Positions 45,094-54,410 of a DNA stretch of 64,000 nt are shown here, piece after piece. A program made the translations under genes and the position numbers. How positions within the stretch are numbered: the first letter of the stretch is position 1; each line of letters starts with the position of its first letter. The DNA comes from JAJEFO01 sp965208685 (GTDB lineage: Bacteria > Pseudomonadota > Alphaproteobacteria > Rhodobacterales > Rhodobacteraceae): assembly GCA_965208685.1 (NCBI GenBank), contig CBDBPL010000007.1, forward strand, positions 868,001-932,000. The letters run 5' to 3'. The notes under the pieces are model-generated. The model searched no databases, was not told the DNA's origin, and saw only the letters and a list, made by a program, of their open reading frames with translations.

Positions 45094-46065
45094 GTGCGGA
45101 TAGACGGACTTCAATATGCAAACTGGTCGGAAAAGATCTTCCGCCAGATGCGCGACGGTGGGGTCGACGCCGTTCACGTGACCGTTGCTTACCACGAGAC
45201 CTTTCGCGAGGCAGTGCTGAACCTCGAACGTTGGAACCGCTGGTTCGAGACCTTTCCCGACCTGATCACGAAGGGGCTGACGGCGGATGATGTCGAACGC
45301 GCCCGGGAGACCGGCCGCACGGCAATCTTCTTCGGATTCCAGAATCCGAGCCCCATCGGGGACGACATCGGACTTGTCGAGATTTTCCACGCTCTTGGCG
45401 TGCGCTTCATGCAGTTGAGCTACAACAACCAGTCGCTCCTGGCTGCGGGTTGCTACGAGGAGAATGACGCTGGCATCACGCGCATGGGCCGACAGGTCAT
45501 CCGGGAAATGAATCGTGTCGGCCTGGTGGTGGACATGAGCCATTCCGCGGATCGCTCGACGATCGAGGCTGCAGAGATATCGGAGCGCCCGATCGCGATC
45601 ACGCACGCAAATCCTCACGCGTGGGCACCGGCGTTGCGCAACAAGAAGGCCGAAGTGATCCGGGCCGTCACCGAATCCGGTGGGATGCTGGGGTTTTCGC
45701 TCTACCCGCATCACCTCAAGGACAAGTCCAAATGCACCATCGAGTGCTTTTGCGAGATGATTGCACGCACGGCTGACGCATTTGGAACGGAACATTTCGG
45801 CATTGGCTCGGATCTCTGCCAGGATCAGCCGGACAGCGTGGTTGAATGGATGCGCACGGGGCGCTGGACAAAAGAGATCGACTATGGGGAGGGATCGGCA
45901 GCCGCGCCCGGGTTCCCTCTTATGCCGGACTGGTTCCAGGACAATCGGGACTTCACGAATGTCGAGAAGGGATTGCGGTCGGTCGGCATGGACGACTCCG
46001 AGATCAACGCCATCATGGGCGGGAACTGGTACCGGTTCTTTGCCGAGAATTTCGGGCCAATGTGA
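45094..46065 (+). CDS. M19 renal-dipeptidase-family protein with altered N-terminal metal motif
   Basis: About 323 residues. Several M19 metal-site segments are present: VVDMSHSADRS (His), ITHANPHAW (His) and GIGSDLCQDQP (Asp). The N-terminal HxD metal pair, normally DGHxDLP, is DGLQYANW here, so the binuclear zinc site is probably incomplete or different. The GTG at 45094 follows GGAGG by 10 nt; a TTG three bases earlier is possible. Family members cleave dipeptides or act on related amides. It is 2 nt before a large gene of unknown function, suggesting joint action. Confidence 0.82.
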   Translation: MRIDGLQYANWSEKIFRQMRDGGVDAVHVTVAYHETFREAVLNLERWNRWFETFPDLITKGLTADDVERARETGRTAIFFGFQNPSPIGDDIGLVEIFHALGVRFMQLSYNNQSLLAAGCYEENDAGITRMGRQVIREMNRVGLVVDMSHSADRSTIEAAEISERPIAITHANPHAWAPALRNKKAEVIRAVTESGGMLGFSLYPHHLKDKSKCTIECFCEMIARTADAFGTEHFGIGSDLCQDQPDSVVEWMRTGRWTKEIDYGEGSAAAPGFPLMPDWFQDNRDFTNVEKGLRSVGMDDSEINAIMGGNWYRFFAENFGPM

Positions 46066-46067
46066 CC

Positions 46068-47747
46068 ATGAACGGTCGGCAGGCATCGCTTCGCGATCCG
46101 TCCCGAATCATGAGGCTGGCGCGCCTCGGCTCCATGCACCAAAGCCGGTTGAGCTTCATGCGGATCCTGACACGCCGCATGGCCCGCGAGAACTGGACAT
46201 TCTCGCGCACCGCCTTCGACATGGACGAAAAGGGCATCGGTCGTGCGACCTACAGGGTGGATTGCCCGCGGCGCACCTATTCCCTGGTGGCATTCGGCCA
46301 TGACCTGCCTGACGAGATGCGATCGGACCGGGTTATCGCGGAAGCCTGGGACGCGACCTTCGCGCTTCTTGACGGTGTGCCGGACGAAACGGACGTCGAG
46401 CGCCTTGCAGCCAACGTGCCCCTTCAGGAGGCCGGCCGGTACAGCGAGCGCGAACTGGTCGTGTCGCGGGCCAACCGATCGTCGCGGCTTTGGGAGCATG
46501 TGGTGGCGGCGCTTGCGGCGGGAACCCAGCCAGACGCCGAGCAACTGGATGCCGTCGGATACCTGATGCGAACGACTGCGGTATATGGTTCGGGCAAGTT
46601 CGGGGCCGTGGACTACGCGCACGTCCGAAACCGGCCCGAGTTTGCTGCGCCCTTCCAGGCGGAAATGCTGATTGTCTACCTGATCCGGGCGTTCGTGCTC
46701 GATCTTGTCGAACACGTGGCGCGTTGTCGAGGCGGCGAACGGGCGGTTCCGCTGGACCGCGGCACGGCGAGGAAGCTTGGCATCGGCAATGCGACGGGGC
46801 TGGGGATGGCGCCCTTCATCGTCAATCACGCCGCGCTCTTCAACAACTGGATCGCGGCACGCGAAGAGGCGATACGGCGCGTTCGGTCGGTCCCGACGGC
46901 AACCGAGGCGGAACTGGCACTGTTTCTTGACAGGCTGCGGCGCAGCGAGGTCATGGTTCGCGAATGGCGCTCCGGACACTCGGCTCAGCAGGCCAGGGTG
47001 GAAAGGCTGCAAATGGACCTGCAGTTGATCAAGGCCCGGATTGAAGGCTGGTCGACCGGCGAGAACTGTCCCTGGGACCGCCTGGTTGGGTGGTCCGAAG
47101 CGGCCCTGAGCGAGGAGGGGCAGGAGTGCCTGGCCTCGCTGATTCTCGAACCGTACGGGGCAGTCGTGGACGAGCTTTCCGAGGGGATGGCAGATGCGGA
47201 TGACGGAGGCTTCCGCATCGACGGTTCGATGTCGTTGGCGGAGACATGCAGGTTGCTTCGCGAGCACTATGGTTGGGCGCTGGAAATTGATTGGACGGTG
47301 CCCGCGGCAACGGCGCGTGCATGGTACATTTCGGAAGAAAAGCTCGAGCCCCGTCTCGGCGAGCGCCACGAGGAAGACATCTCGGAATTCGAGCAGCCGC
47401 TTTCCCCGGGCCGCGACGCGGCGCGCGCCTTTGCCGATCTTGAACGCTGGTCTCCCGGCGAAGAGGTGGCTGCGTTCCTCTTGAAGCACCCCGAGCATCG
47501 TCATGTCATTCGCCGCGCGCAGGTGTGCCGTTCCGCCCCGTATGCCGAGATACACGACAACACGATCAGCGCATCGATGCTGCCGATCGACATGTTGCGG
47601 GCCAAGCTGAGCTTCTTCGGTGCCACGCACTTCGATCCAAAGTCGGACCGCTGGGTGCGCATCCGCATGTACGCAGGCGCGCCATATCCCGGCGACCTCG
47701 ATCCCGGAAGTTGCGAAGACTGGGTCTATCCGGAGCTGGTTGCGTGA
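46068..47747 (+). CDS. conserved protein of unknown function (559 aa), partner of DUF3726
   Basis: I do not recognise a characterised family. The product is soluble and mostly helical, with a basic N-terminus (RIMRLARLGSMHQSRLSFMR), a conserved-looking GLGMAPFIVNHAALFNNW block near residue 245 and a C-terminal Asp/Glu-rich end PYPGDLDPGSCEDWVYPEL. There is no signal peptide or transmembrane helix. It starts 2 nt after the dipeptidase stop and its end overlaps the DUF3726 start by 4 nt, so the three genes are a tight cassette. I infer a complex or pathway with the flanking proteins. Confidence 0.75.
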   Translation: MNGRQASLRDPSRIMRLARLGSMHQSRLSFMRILTRRMARENWTFSRTAFDMDEKGIGRATYRVDCPRRTYSLVAFGHDLPDEMRSDRVIAEAWDATFALLDGVPDETDVERLAANVPLQEAGRYSERELVVSRANRSSRLWEHVVAALAAGTQPDAEQLDAVGYLMRTTAVYGSGKFGAVDYAHVRNRPEFAAPFQAEMLIVYLIRAFVLDLVEHVARCRGGERAVPLDRGTARKLGIGNATGLGMAPFIVNHAALFNNWIAAREEAIRRVRSVPTATEAELALFLDRLRRSEVMVREWRSGHSAQQARVERLQMDLQLIKARIEGWSTGENCPWDRLVGWSEAALSEEGQECLASLILEPYGAVVDELSEGMADADDGGFRIDGSMSLAETCRLLREHYGWALEIDWTVPAATARAWYISEEKLEPRLGERHEEDISEFEQPLSPGRDAARAFADLERWSPGEEVAAFLLKHPEHRHVIRRAQVCRSAPYAEIHDNTISASMLPIDMLRAKLSFFGATHFDPKSDRWVRIRMYAGAPYPGDLDPGSCEDWVYPELVA

Positions 47748-48376
47748 GCCGGTCGCTGAACGAGGTCGAAACCATCGCATGGAAAGCGGCACGCGGTGCT
47801 GGATACCCTTGGGGCATTGCGGAGGAAGCCGCTGCGGCCATGCGATGGCTGGCGGGACGCGGCATTGATGGCTGCCCTCAGCTGGCATCCCTGCTGGAAC
47901 GGACCGACGGCACGAACCTCGATGACTGGTCGCCGGATCCGGGAGAGATCTGGTCTGCGCCCGGCGGCGTGCTCTGTCCGATGCTGGCGGGCGCGGCCCT
48001 GTCGGATCATGCACGCCGGTTGCTGCAGTGCCCACATGAGTTCGGCCGGATGGCGTCGCCGGTCCTGTTCTTGCCGTTCGCGGCCTGGGCGGCCGCAAGG
48101 ATCAGCGTCAATTTGCGAGTGACCTGGTCTGGTGGTTCGTCGATCACCGACGGGGCTGGGCTTGCGCTGCAAGATGCCCCGGGTTCGGAACTCGACAGCA
48201 TGCTGGTCGCGGTCAGTGGTGAAATGCCGGAAGCCCGTCCCGGTGCGGGCCGCGCAATTCCCGATCCTCAAGCATGGGACCGGCTTGGCGAGTTCGCTTG
48301 CAGGGTCCATGCGCCGGCATCCGAGACGTCCCGGAGATTCGGTGCCGGTGCCGTGGACGGCATTGACGACGATTGA
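47744..48376 (+). CDS. DUF3726-family protein
   Basis: 210 residues starting at a GTG that overlaps the upstream stop. The N-terminus SLNEVETIAWKAARGAGYPWGIAEEAAAAMRWLA is typical of DUF3726, a family of unknown function found mainly in Alphaproteobacteria. No enzyme motif is recognisable. Its co-occurrence with the 559-residue protein suggests that the two depend on each other. Confidence 0.78.
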   Translation: MSRSLNEVETIAWKAARGAGYPWGIAEEAAAAMRWLAGRGIDGCPQLASLLERTDGTNLDDWSPDPGEIWSAPGGVLCPMLAGAALSDHARRLLQCPHEFGRMASPVLFLPFAAWAAARISVNLRVTWSGGSSITDGAGLALQDAPGSELDSMLVAVSGEMPEARPGAGRAIPDPQAWDRLGEFACRVHAPASETSRRFGAGAVDGIDDD

Positions 48377-48747
48377 CGGCATGGTGATCGAGGGCCGCGC
48401 TTCACAGGCGTGTTGCCCGGGCATGTCCGGCAATCCGAGTTGGTTTGCGCGTTCCCGTGGTCCGATTGACGCATGTGCTGGCCTGGTCGATCGGATCGAG
48501 GCGCCTGAAGATCAGCATGCGTTCGCGAAGCGACTGCAGGAAACCCGTGCCTTTCGTTCGGGACGAACGGCTGGCGTGGCGGCAGATGCTGCCCCAGGAG
48601 AACCCGGCGGCGCTAGTGCCACGGCAGACGGATCTGACGAGAGTTGCCTGCGCGGAGGTGGAAGATGAGCCCAACGAGGCCAATTGTGCAGCGGATTGTC
48701 GCCGCGTTGCCGTTGCGCGCGCCCCCGCGCAGACCGCGCTCGTCCCG
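48377..48747 (+). other. 371-nt region between convergent genes, no gene supported
   Basis: It separates the DUF3726 gene from the convergent VWA gene. Open frames exist because of high GC but none has a recognised product or ribosome-binding site. No terminator with a T-run was seen. Confidence 0.4.
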
Positions 48748-50658
48748 TCAACGCTGCTGATCCAGGCTTTGCGCCAGCCGCATCAACTGCACTGCCTCGG
48801 TGCGATAGCCGTAAAGGTCGTCGCCCCGGTTGGCGTTGGCAAGTGCAATCGCGTCGTCCCAAGACCAGTCGCCCAGGTGGTCCGAGCCCCGCAAGAGCTG
48901 CCCGAAGCCGGCGATCGCGGCGGCAAACCCGGCCTCGGGCGAGGGCGCCAGGTCGGGGGTGACCGGCTGCTCGATCAGCTGGCTGGTTGCAGCCCCCGGC
49001 ACCTTGTATCGCAGCCGCAGATAGCCCAGCTCGTCCGAGGTGCTCGCGACCCCATCGGCCTGGTAACGAAGCGGGTCGGTCAGCCGCGCGGGCGAGTCCA
49101 CGGGCGTGACCTCGTAGATCGCGGTGACGGAGTGGCCCGCCCCGATCTCGCCGGCGTCAACCGCGTCGTTGTTGAAATCCTCGCGCCGCAGCGCCCGGGT
49201 CTCGTAACCGATCAGCCGGTATTCGGCGATCTGCGCGGGGTTGAACTCTACCTGGATCTTCACGTCGTCGGCGATCGGGAAGAGCGCGCCGGACAGCTGG
49301 TCCACCAGAACCTTCTGCGCCTCGCCGAGCGTGTCGATATACGCTGCCGTGCCGTTGCCGTTCTGCGCCAAGGCCTGCATCGTGGCATCGTCCAGATTGC
49401 CCCGCCCGAAGCCCAGAACCGACAGGTACGCTCCCGACTCGGCCTGCCGCTCGATGAACTCCTTCAATCTCTTGGGGTCGGAAAGGCCCACGTTGAAGTC
49501 GCCGTCGGTCGCGAGGATCACGCGTGTAACCTCGCCATCCTCGGTCATGCCACGCGCGGTGGCGTAGGCCTGTTGCAGCCCGGCCTGACCGGCGGTGGAT
49601 CCGCCCGCATCCAGCCTGTCAAGCGCGGCGTGGATGGTGGTCCGCTCCCGCGCCGGGGTCGGATTCAGAACCTGCCCGGCGCTGCCCGCATAGGTCACGA
49701 TCGCCACCTCGTCTTCGGGCCGCAACTGCCCCAGCAAGAGACGGAACGACTGCTTCAAGAGCGGCAGCTTGTTGGCCTGATCCATGGAACCGGACGTGTC
49801 GATCAGGAAAACGAGGTTCAGAGGCGGATGGTTCTCGACCTCGGGCAATGCGCCCTGGATCGCGATCTGCACCAGATTCGTGTCCGAATTCCATGGCGTC
49901 GGACCGACCGACACCGTGGGCCGAAACGGCGCATCACCGTCCGGCGCAGGATGTGCGTAGGGGAAGTAGTTGATCATCTCTTCCACGCGAACGGCCTCGG
50001 CCGGCGGCAGGTAGCCGTTCATCAGCGACGACCGCACGACGGAGTACGACGCGGTGTCCACGTCGATCGAGAAGGTCGACACCGGGCTTTCCGCCGTCAC
50101 CTTGACCGGGTTGTCATCGGCGCCGTCGAACTCCTCGGCGTCGAATTCCGCCCACAGCGTCGTGGGCTCGATGATCAGGTGTTCGAACGGAACCCCTCCA
50201 GTGGATTCCGCGAAGATGTCACCACCCTTGAGCACGGTCTCCGTCGACTGCGCGCGCAGGTGCCGCTCAGTGGACGCAGAACGCACCTTCAGTGACGCGT
50301 TTGCCTCGGCAGGCCTGTCGAGCATCGGCACGGGAGCCACGGACCCGCTGTCGCCTGGCATTTGCGGCGGATCGAGCGCGTCACCCATGGGGAGAAGTAT
50401 CACTGCGCCGGCAGCGACGATTGCGGTGGTCGCGGCCAGCGCCACGCGGTTGGACAGAAACTTCAGCATCATCCTTAGCTCCCTGGCAAGGCCCGTTTCC
50501 GGGCCGTCAGGGGTTTGACGCAGGGCGCCCGTCGTTCCTTGGAACCGTTCAAAGCTCTTCCGCGCCAGGGCAAGATTGGCGGCCTTGTTCGCGTCATCCG
50601 GCACGGGCGTTGCGGCGCGCATGGCCGCCTTCAGTTTGTCAAGATCATCGTCGTTCAT
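48748..50658 (-). CDS. membrane-anchored von Willebrand factor A (YfbK-type) protein with N-terminal cytoplasmic tail
   Basis: 636 residues: a charged cytoplasmic N-terminus (1-~68), one transmembrane helix (about 72-90, VALAATTAIVAAGAVILL), a YfbK N-terminal domain, and a VWA domain starting near residue 280 with the metal-ion site DTSGS (287-291) in VFLIDTSGSMD. The C-terminal ~200 residues match the YfbK C-terminal domain. The start overlaps the sigma-factor stop (ATGA), so both are made together. The N-terminal segment is in the position of an anti-sigma domain, so this protein may hold the sigma factor at the membrane. Confidence 0.88.
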   Translation of the reverse strand: MNDDDLDKLKAAMRAATPVPDDANKAANLALARKSFERFQGTTGALRQTPDGPETGLARELRMMLKFLSNRVALAATTAIVAAGAVILLPMGDALDPPQMPGDSGSVAPVPMLDRPAEANASLKVRSASTERHLRAQSTETVLKGGDIFAESTGGVPFEHLIIEPTTLWAEFDAEEFDGADDNPVKVTAESPVSTFSIDVDTASYSVVRSSLMNGYLPPAEAVRVEEMINYFPYAHPAPDGDAPFRPTVSVGPTPWNSDTNLVQIAIQGALPEVENHPPLNLVFLIDTSGSMDQANKLPLLKQSFRLLLGQLRPEDEVAIVTYAGSAGQVLNPTPARERTTIHAALDRLDAGGSTAGQAGLQQAYATARGMTEDGEVTRVILATDGDFNVGLSDPKRLKEFIERQAESGAYLSVLGFGRGNLDDATMQALAQNGNGTAAYIDTLGEAQKVLVDQLSGALFPIADDVKIQVEFNPAQIAEYRLIGYETRALRREDFNNDAVDAGEIGAGHSVTAIYEVTPVDSPARLTDPLRYQADGVASTSDELGYLRLRYKVPGAATSQLIEQPVTPDLAPSPEAGFAAAIAGFGQLLRGSDHLGDWSWDDAIALANANRGDDLYGYRTEAVQLMRLAQSLDQQR

Positions 50659-51191
50659 GTCCGATCCTCGGTCTCGCGCTGGGCGCGAATGATCTTCTTT
50701 GCCTCTGATACCCGCCAGCTGATCGTGCCTTCGGAGACGCCCAGCACCCGTCCGGCGTCTGCATGGGTCAACTCGTCCAGCACCAGCGCGAGCGTGTCGC
50801 GCAGATCGTTCGGCAGGGCGCGCATCGCCTGCCTCAACCACCTCACATTGTCGGCCGCCTCCGCATCGGCCGCGCGGCGATCCAACTCGCGGTCTCCCCA
50901 ACCGGCGGCGGCCCTTGCATGTGCGGCTGCGCGGCGTCGGCGATCATGAGCGGCGTTCACCGCCACGCGGTAGAGCCAGGTGGCAAACCGCGCGTCGCCC
51001 CGAAATCCGGCCAGTTTCGCAGGCAGCACGGCGCAGATGTCCTGTGTCAGGTCCTCGGCTTCTGCCCGACTGCCGGTAAGCCGAAAGCACAGTGCGAAGA
51101 GCGAGTCATAGCGCCGCTCCAGCAGCTTGGAAAATGCTGCCGCATCGCCGCCTGCCGCGGCAAGGGCAAGCTCTTCGTCGCTTGTGGCCAT
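50655..51191 (-). CDS. ECF-type RNA polymerase sigma factor
   Basis: 178 residues, sigma-70 family, group IV. Region 2 is AAAFSKLLERRYDSLFALCFRLTG then EAEDLTQDICAVLPAKLAGFRG; region 4 is ALPNDLRDTLALVLDELTHADAG with HTH RVLGVSEGTISWRVSEAKK. The start ATG at 51191 is chosen as the first Met giving a normal N-terminus (ATSDEELALAAAGG). It overlaps the VWA gene by 4 nt. No separate anti-sigma gene is present. Confidence 0.92.
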   Translation of the reverse strand: MATSDEELALAAAGGDAAAFSKLLERRYDSLFALCFRLTGSRAEAEDLTQDICAVLPAKLAGFRGDARFATWLYRVAVNAAHDRRRRAAAHARAAAGWGDRELDRRAADAEAADNVRWLRQAMRALPNDLRDTLALVLDELTHADAGRVLGVSEGTISWRVSEAKKIIRAQRETEDRT

Positions 51192-51405
51192 GTACATTAC
51201 GGTTGTTTGACGCACGCCGAAGGTCAATCCTTGGAAGGGGGCCAGGCGCCAGCGTTCGTGGGCACGACCCCGTTCCGGCACCCGGCTTCATGCCTGGCCT
51301 TCCGGCGAAAACGAGCTCCGGTTCCCGGCAGGCCAGCGGCGAAACCGCGCTCGGCAGCGGCAAGTTCACCCCCGCGACAGTTCCGGGACGTTGTCCGACA
51401 AGCCG

Positions 51406-52680
51406 TCAGCCAAGCTGCGATGCCGCCGCCTCGAAGGCGCTCCTCGTCACTTCCAGATCGTCGTCGTCGAGGGCAAGGCAGCAATAGGCCTTGCCCGGGG
51501 GCTTGAACAGCCCGTGGTCGCGGAGCGCCGCGTTCCAGGACGCGGTGCGGGCGCCGTCCGCTGCCTGAACGTCGCGATAGTTCCGGACAGCCCGGTCGGT
51601 GAAGACGACCTCGAACAGCGACGGCGCGCCGACGAGCCGATACGGAATGCCCGTCGGGTCGAGCGCGTCGCGGGCCAGTCCCATCACCGTCTTGCCGAGA
51701 TTTTCCAGACGCTCGTACTGGCCGGGGCGCCGCAGGATCTCGAGGGTCTTGAGGCCCGCGGCCGCTGCAATCGGGTTGCCGGAAAGCGTCCCGACCTGCA
51801 TCAGCCAGCCGCCGGGGCCGGCAAGGCTCTTGTCGAAGTGCTTCATGATCCTGGCCCGGCCGGCGATCGCCGCCAGGGGAAACCCGCCACCGATGATCTT
51901 GCCCAACGTCGCGATGTCGGGTGTGACGCCGTAGGATTCCTGCGCCCCGCCATAGGCAAGCCGGAACCCGGTGACGATTTCGTCGAAGATCAGGACGATG
52001 CCATGCCTGTCGGCTTCTTCCCTGAGAACCTGCAAGTATCCGGGATCCGGCGGAATGAAGCGTTGAAGCGGTTCGACGATGATGCCGGCCACCCGGTCGC
52101 CCCACTCCGCGAGGAGCGAGCGAATGTAGTCCGGGTCGTTGAATGGCGCGATCAGCACTTCGGAGGCGACTCCGGCCGGAATCCCGGCGCTGTCAGGCAC
52201 GGCTCCCGGGAAGTTCACGGGTCTTTCCGGCGCAAGCGACATTTGCGCCTCGGCGCTCATGCCGTGATAGCCGCCTTCGAACTTCACGATCTTGTCGCGG
52301 CCCGTGAACGCGCGGGCGAGCCGCATGGCGTACATGTCCGCCTCGCCGCCTGTGGAGACGTAGCGGAGATGCTCGGCGCAAGGCAGGGCCCGGCAGATCT
52401 CTTCGGCAAGCTCGATGCCGAGAGCATTGCTGGCAAAGAAGGTCTGGCCCCTGGGGAGCTGCCTTGCCACGGCCTCCAGCACTTCCGGGTGGCCGTGGCC
52501 GAGGACCAACGGTCCCGATCCGATCAAGTAATCGACGTATGCGTTGCCGTCTTCGTCCCAGACCCGTGCGCCCCGACCCTCGCGGATGACGATGCCCGGA
52601 TCGAAATTGCCGAACCCGCCTGCCGGCAGCACGGCCTGCGCACGCGCGACCCAATCGGTCTGCGATGTGATGGTGGTCAA
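51406..52680 (-). CDS. class III aminotransferase, glutamate-1-semialdehyde-aminomutase-like
   Basis: 424 residues starting at TTG (TTG ACC ACC ATC). HemL/class III features: GSGPLVLGHGHPEV, STGGEADMYAMRLARAFTG, KFEGGYHGM, IFDEIVTGFRLAYGG and PLP lysine in TLGKIIGGGFPLAAI. It is probably not hemL, given its catabolic surroundings. A degenerate copy of its first ~30 codons occurs at 54547-54636 directly behind the first enolase-superfamily gene, and a relic of an enolase C-terminus lies just upstream of its own start, so enolase-aminotransferase was once a unit here. Confidence 0.88.
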   Translation of the reverse strand: MTTITSQTDWVARAQAVLPAGGFGNFDPGIVIREGRGARVWDEDGNAYVDYLIGSGPLVLGHGHPEVLEAVARQLPRGQTFFASNALGIELAEEICRALPCAEHLRYVSTGGEADMYAMRLARAFTGRDKIVKFEGGYHGMSAEAQMSLAPERPVNFPGAVPDSAGIPAGVASEVLIAPFNDPDYIRSLLAEWGDRVAGIIVEPLQRFIPPDPGYLQVLREEADRHGIVLIFDEIVTGFRLAYGGAQESYGVTPDIATLGKIIGGGFPLAAIAGRARIMKHFDKSLAGPGGWLMQVGTLSGNPIAAAAGLKTLEILRRPGQYERLENLGKTVMGLARDALDPTGIPYRLVGAPSLFEVVFTDRAVRNYRDVQAADGARTASWNAALRDHGLFKPPGKAYCCLALDDDDLEVTRSAFEAAASQLG

Positions 52681-52684
52681 TGTC

Positions 52685-52825
52685 CTACTCCTGAATCAGG
52701 CGAGGGCCGTCAATGATGTCCGGGTCGGACGCGACCCCGAAGCCCGGACTTTCGGGCATCGCGATGCACCTCCCCTTTTTCACGACCTGGCGTGTTCGGG
52801 TCAAGGCGCGGGTCGACATGGCCGG
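52685..52825 (-). pseudogene. C-terminal relic of an enolase-superfamily gene
   Basis: On the minus strand GHVDPRLDPNTPGREK, then after a frameshift CIAMPESPGFGV-x-SDPDII ending at TAG (52685-52687). It matches the C-terminus of the intact enzyme at 54641-55744 (GYVGPRLDPNSPSREGG, GPGLGVEPDPDIL). A 4-base length difference shifts the frame between the two parts. It ends four bases before the aminotransferase start, the same spacing and sequence context as the intact copy has with the aminotransferase relic at 54636. Confidence 0.75.
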
Positions 52826-52854
52826 ATCGCGGGTGCGGGCCCGAACGGGCTTTG

Positions 52855-54195
52855 TCAGTAGGGACCGGGAACGATGGGGCTGCCGTCAGTGAAACGTTCG
52901 AAGCGGAACCGCGACAAGTCGAAGCCGGCTTGGCGGCCCAGCGCCAGGTCGGCGAGAACCCGGCCTACGCCCGGCCCGATCCCGAAGCCGTGTCCGCTCA
53001 TGCCGGTGCCGATGAACAGGCCAGGAAGCGATGGCACTTCGCAGATGTAGGGCACGGCATCGGGAGTCACGTCGATCATCCCTGCCCACGCTTCTGCAAT
53101 GCCGGCCTCTTCCAGCCAAGGCGCCCGTACGCGGAGATGCTTCATCAGGCGTCGCCGGCCCTCCTTCGACGGCGGCGGGTCAAGCACGCGCATCCGCTCG
53201 AACGGCGTGACCTCGTCGGCACGCCAGCGCGTCTTTGAACCCCATGCACCCGGATAGCCCGCGGGAGGCTTCGGTTTGAGCCGCAGGTTCGCGGCCGATT
53301 TCCACGCCAGCTTCGCGAACTTTGTCAGGTCCCGGAAAGATCTGGCACACACGTGGTGCTCGACGAGGTTTCCGGTCGTCACAGTATGGCCGCCATCCGC
53401 ACGACGGCTCGTGGCGAATCCGGGCATGGAAACGTTCGGAAGTCCGCGGTCGGCCACGGGATGAGTGCGTCCGACCGTGGAACGCACGATGAGTTGCGGC
53501 AGGTCAATTCCGGCGTTGCGCGCAAAGCTGGTGGACCAGGCACCGCCTGCCAGCACCACGCGGTCGGCCCGTACGGGCCCGCGCTCGGTGTGCACGCCGG
53601 AGACATTGCCGGCCCTGGTTTCGAGGGTGCGCACGGCGCAGTCCTCCGTGATCGACACCCCGACGCGTCGTGCCGCGCGCGCCAGCGCCGGTACCGCGAC
53701 AAGCGGCTCCGCCCTCCCGTCGCTCGGGGTCAGCATCCCGCCGACCCACTGTCCCTCGAATCCGGGACACGCTTCGCGCGCTTCCTCCGGCGATAGCATT
53801 CGCGTGTCAAGCTGGTGCTCCCGGGCGAGATCATGCCATTCCTCGTACCTGGCAAGAGCGCGCTCGTCCTCAGCGAGATACGCCAGACCGCATCCTGCGA
53901 AGGCAAGGTCCTTTTCTCCGGTCTCTGCCGCGAGCCTCCGCCAGATCCGGTTTGACTCCATCACGACGGGCAGCTCGTCCCGGTCCCGGCCCTGTTGGCG
54001 GATCCAGCCCCAGTTGCGGCTCGACTGCTCGCCGGCCACCCGCCCCTTCTCGATCAGCGCGACCCTTGCGCCCTGCCGCCCGAGGAACCAGGCGGTCGAG
54101 GTGCCGATGATCCCGGCGCCGATCACCACGACGTCAGCGGCTTCCGGAATTGGGTCGGCATGGACGATCGGCGTGGATTCGGTGATCATCGGCAT
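52855..54195 (-). CDS. FAD-dependent amine/amino-acid oxidoreductase (DAO family)
   Basis: 446 residues. FAD-binding GxGxxG motif VVVIGAGIIGTSTAWFLG near residue 27, the ATG motif-like GQGARVALIEKGRVAGEQSSRNWGW and the C-terminal GLFIGTGMSGHGFGIGPGVGR. These resemble D-amino-acid dehydrogenases and sarcosine/N-methyl-amino-acid oxidases. ATG 54195 is chosen with GGAGAAG 7 nt upstream. It could demethylate an N-methyl amino acid or oxidise a D-amino acid. It lies between the two relics, so it was probably inserted into, or duplicated with, the enolase-aminotransferase unit. Confidence 0.88.
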   Translation of the reverse strand: MPMITESTPIVHADPIPEAADVVVIGAGIIGTSTAWFLGRQGARVALIEKGRVAGEQSSRNWGWIRQQGRDRDELPVVMESNRIWRRLAAETGEKDLAFAGCGLAYLAEDERALARYEEWHDLAREHQLDTRMLSPEEAREACPGFEGQWVGGMLTPSDGRAEPLVAVPALARAARRVGVSITEDCAVRTLETRAGNVSGVHTERGPVRADRVVLAGGAWSTSFARNAGIDLPQLIVRSTVGRTHPVADRGLPNVSMPGFATSRRADGGHTVTTGNLVEHHVCARSFRDLTKFAKLAWKSAANLRLKPKPPAGYPGAWGSKTRWRADEVTPFERMRVLDPPPSKEGRRRLMKHLRVRAPWLEEAGIAEAWAGMIDVTPDAVPYICEVPSLPGLFIGTGMSGHGFGIGPGVGRVLADLALGRQAGFDLSRFRFERFTDGSPIVPGPY

Positions 54196-54410
54196 GCGGG
54201 ACTTCTCCGAGCGTGCCGACGGTGCGTGATCTTGAGCGGAGCGTCGCGGAATGCGATCTGGCGAGGATGGCCAGGGTCGTGGATCGAGTGCGCGACGGAC
54301 CGCCACCGGCGCCCGCGGCACGTTTCAAGCCCTTCGCTGAGTTCGATGTGCTCGGGACGGGACGACCGCGCGGAAGACGGTGCTCTCGCCAGACGCCGCC
54401 GCACGCGGCC

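Noticed and set aside
45882..48098. 738-codon open frame on the minus strand opposite the unknown protein and DUF3726 genes
   Set aside because: Antisense shadow with Arg/Pro-rich low-complexity product; the plus-strand cassette has overlaps and sensible protein composition.
51406..52680. Calling the class III aminotransferase hemL (glutamate-1-semialdehyde aminomutase)
   Set aside because: The sequence is HemL-like, but it sits in a catabolic cluster with duplicated enolase-superfamily genes and lacks heme-gene context.
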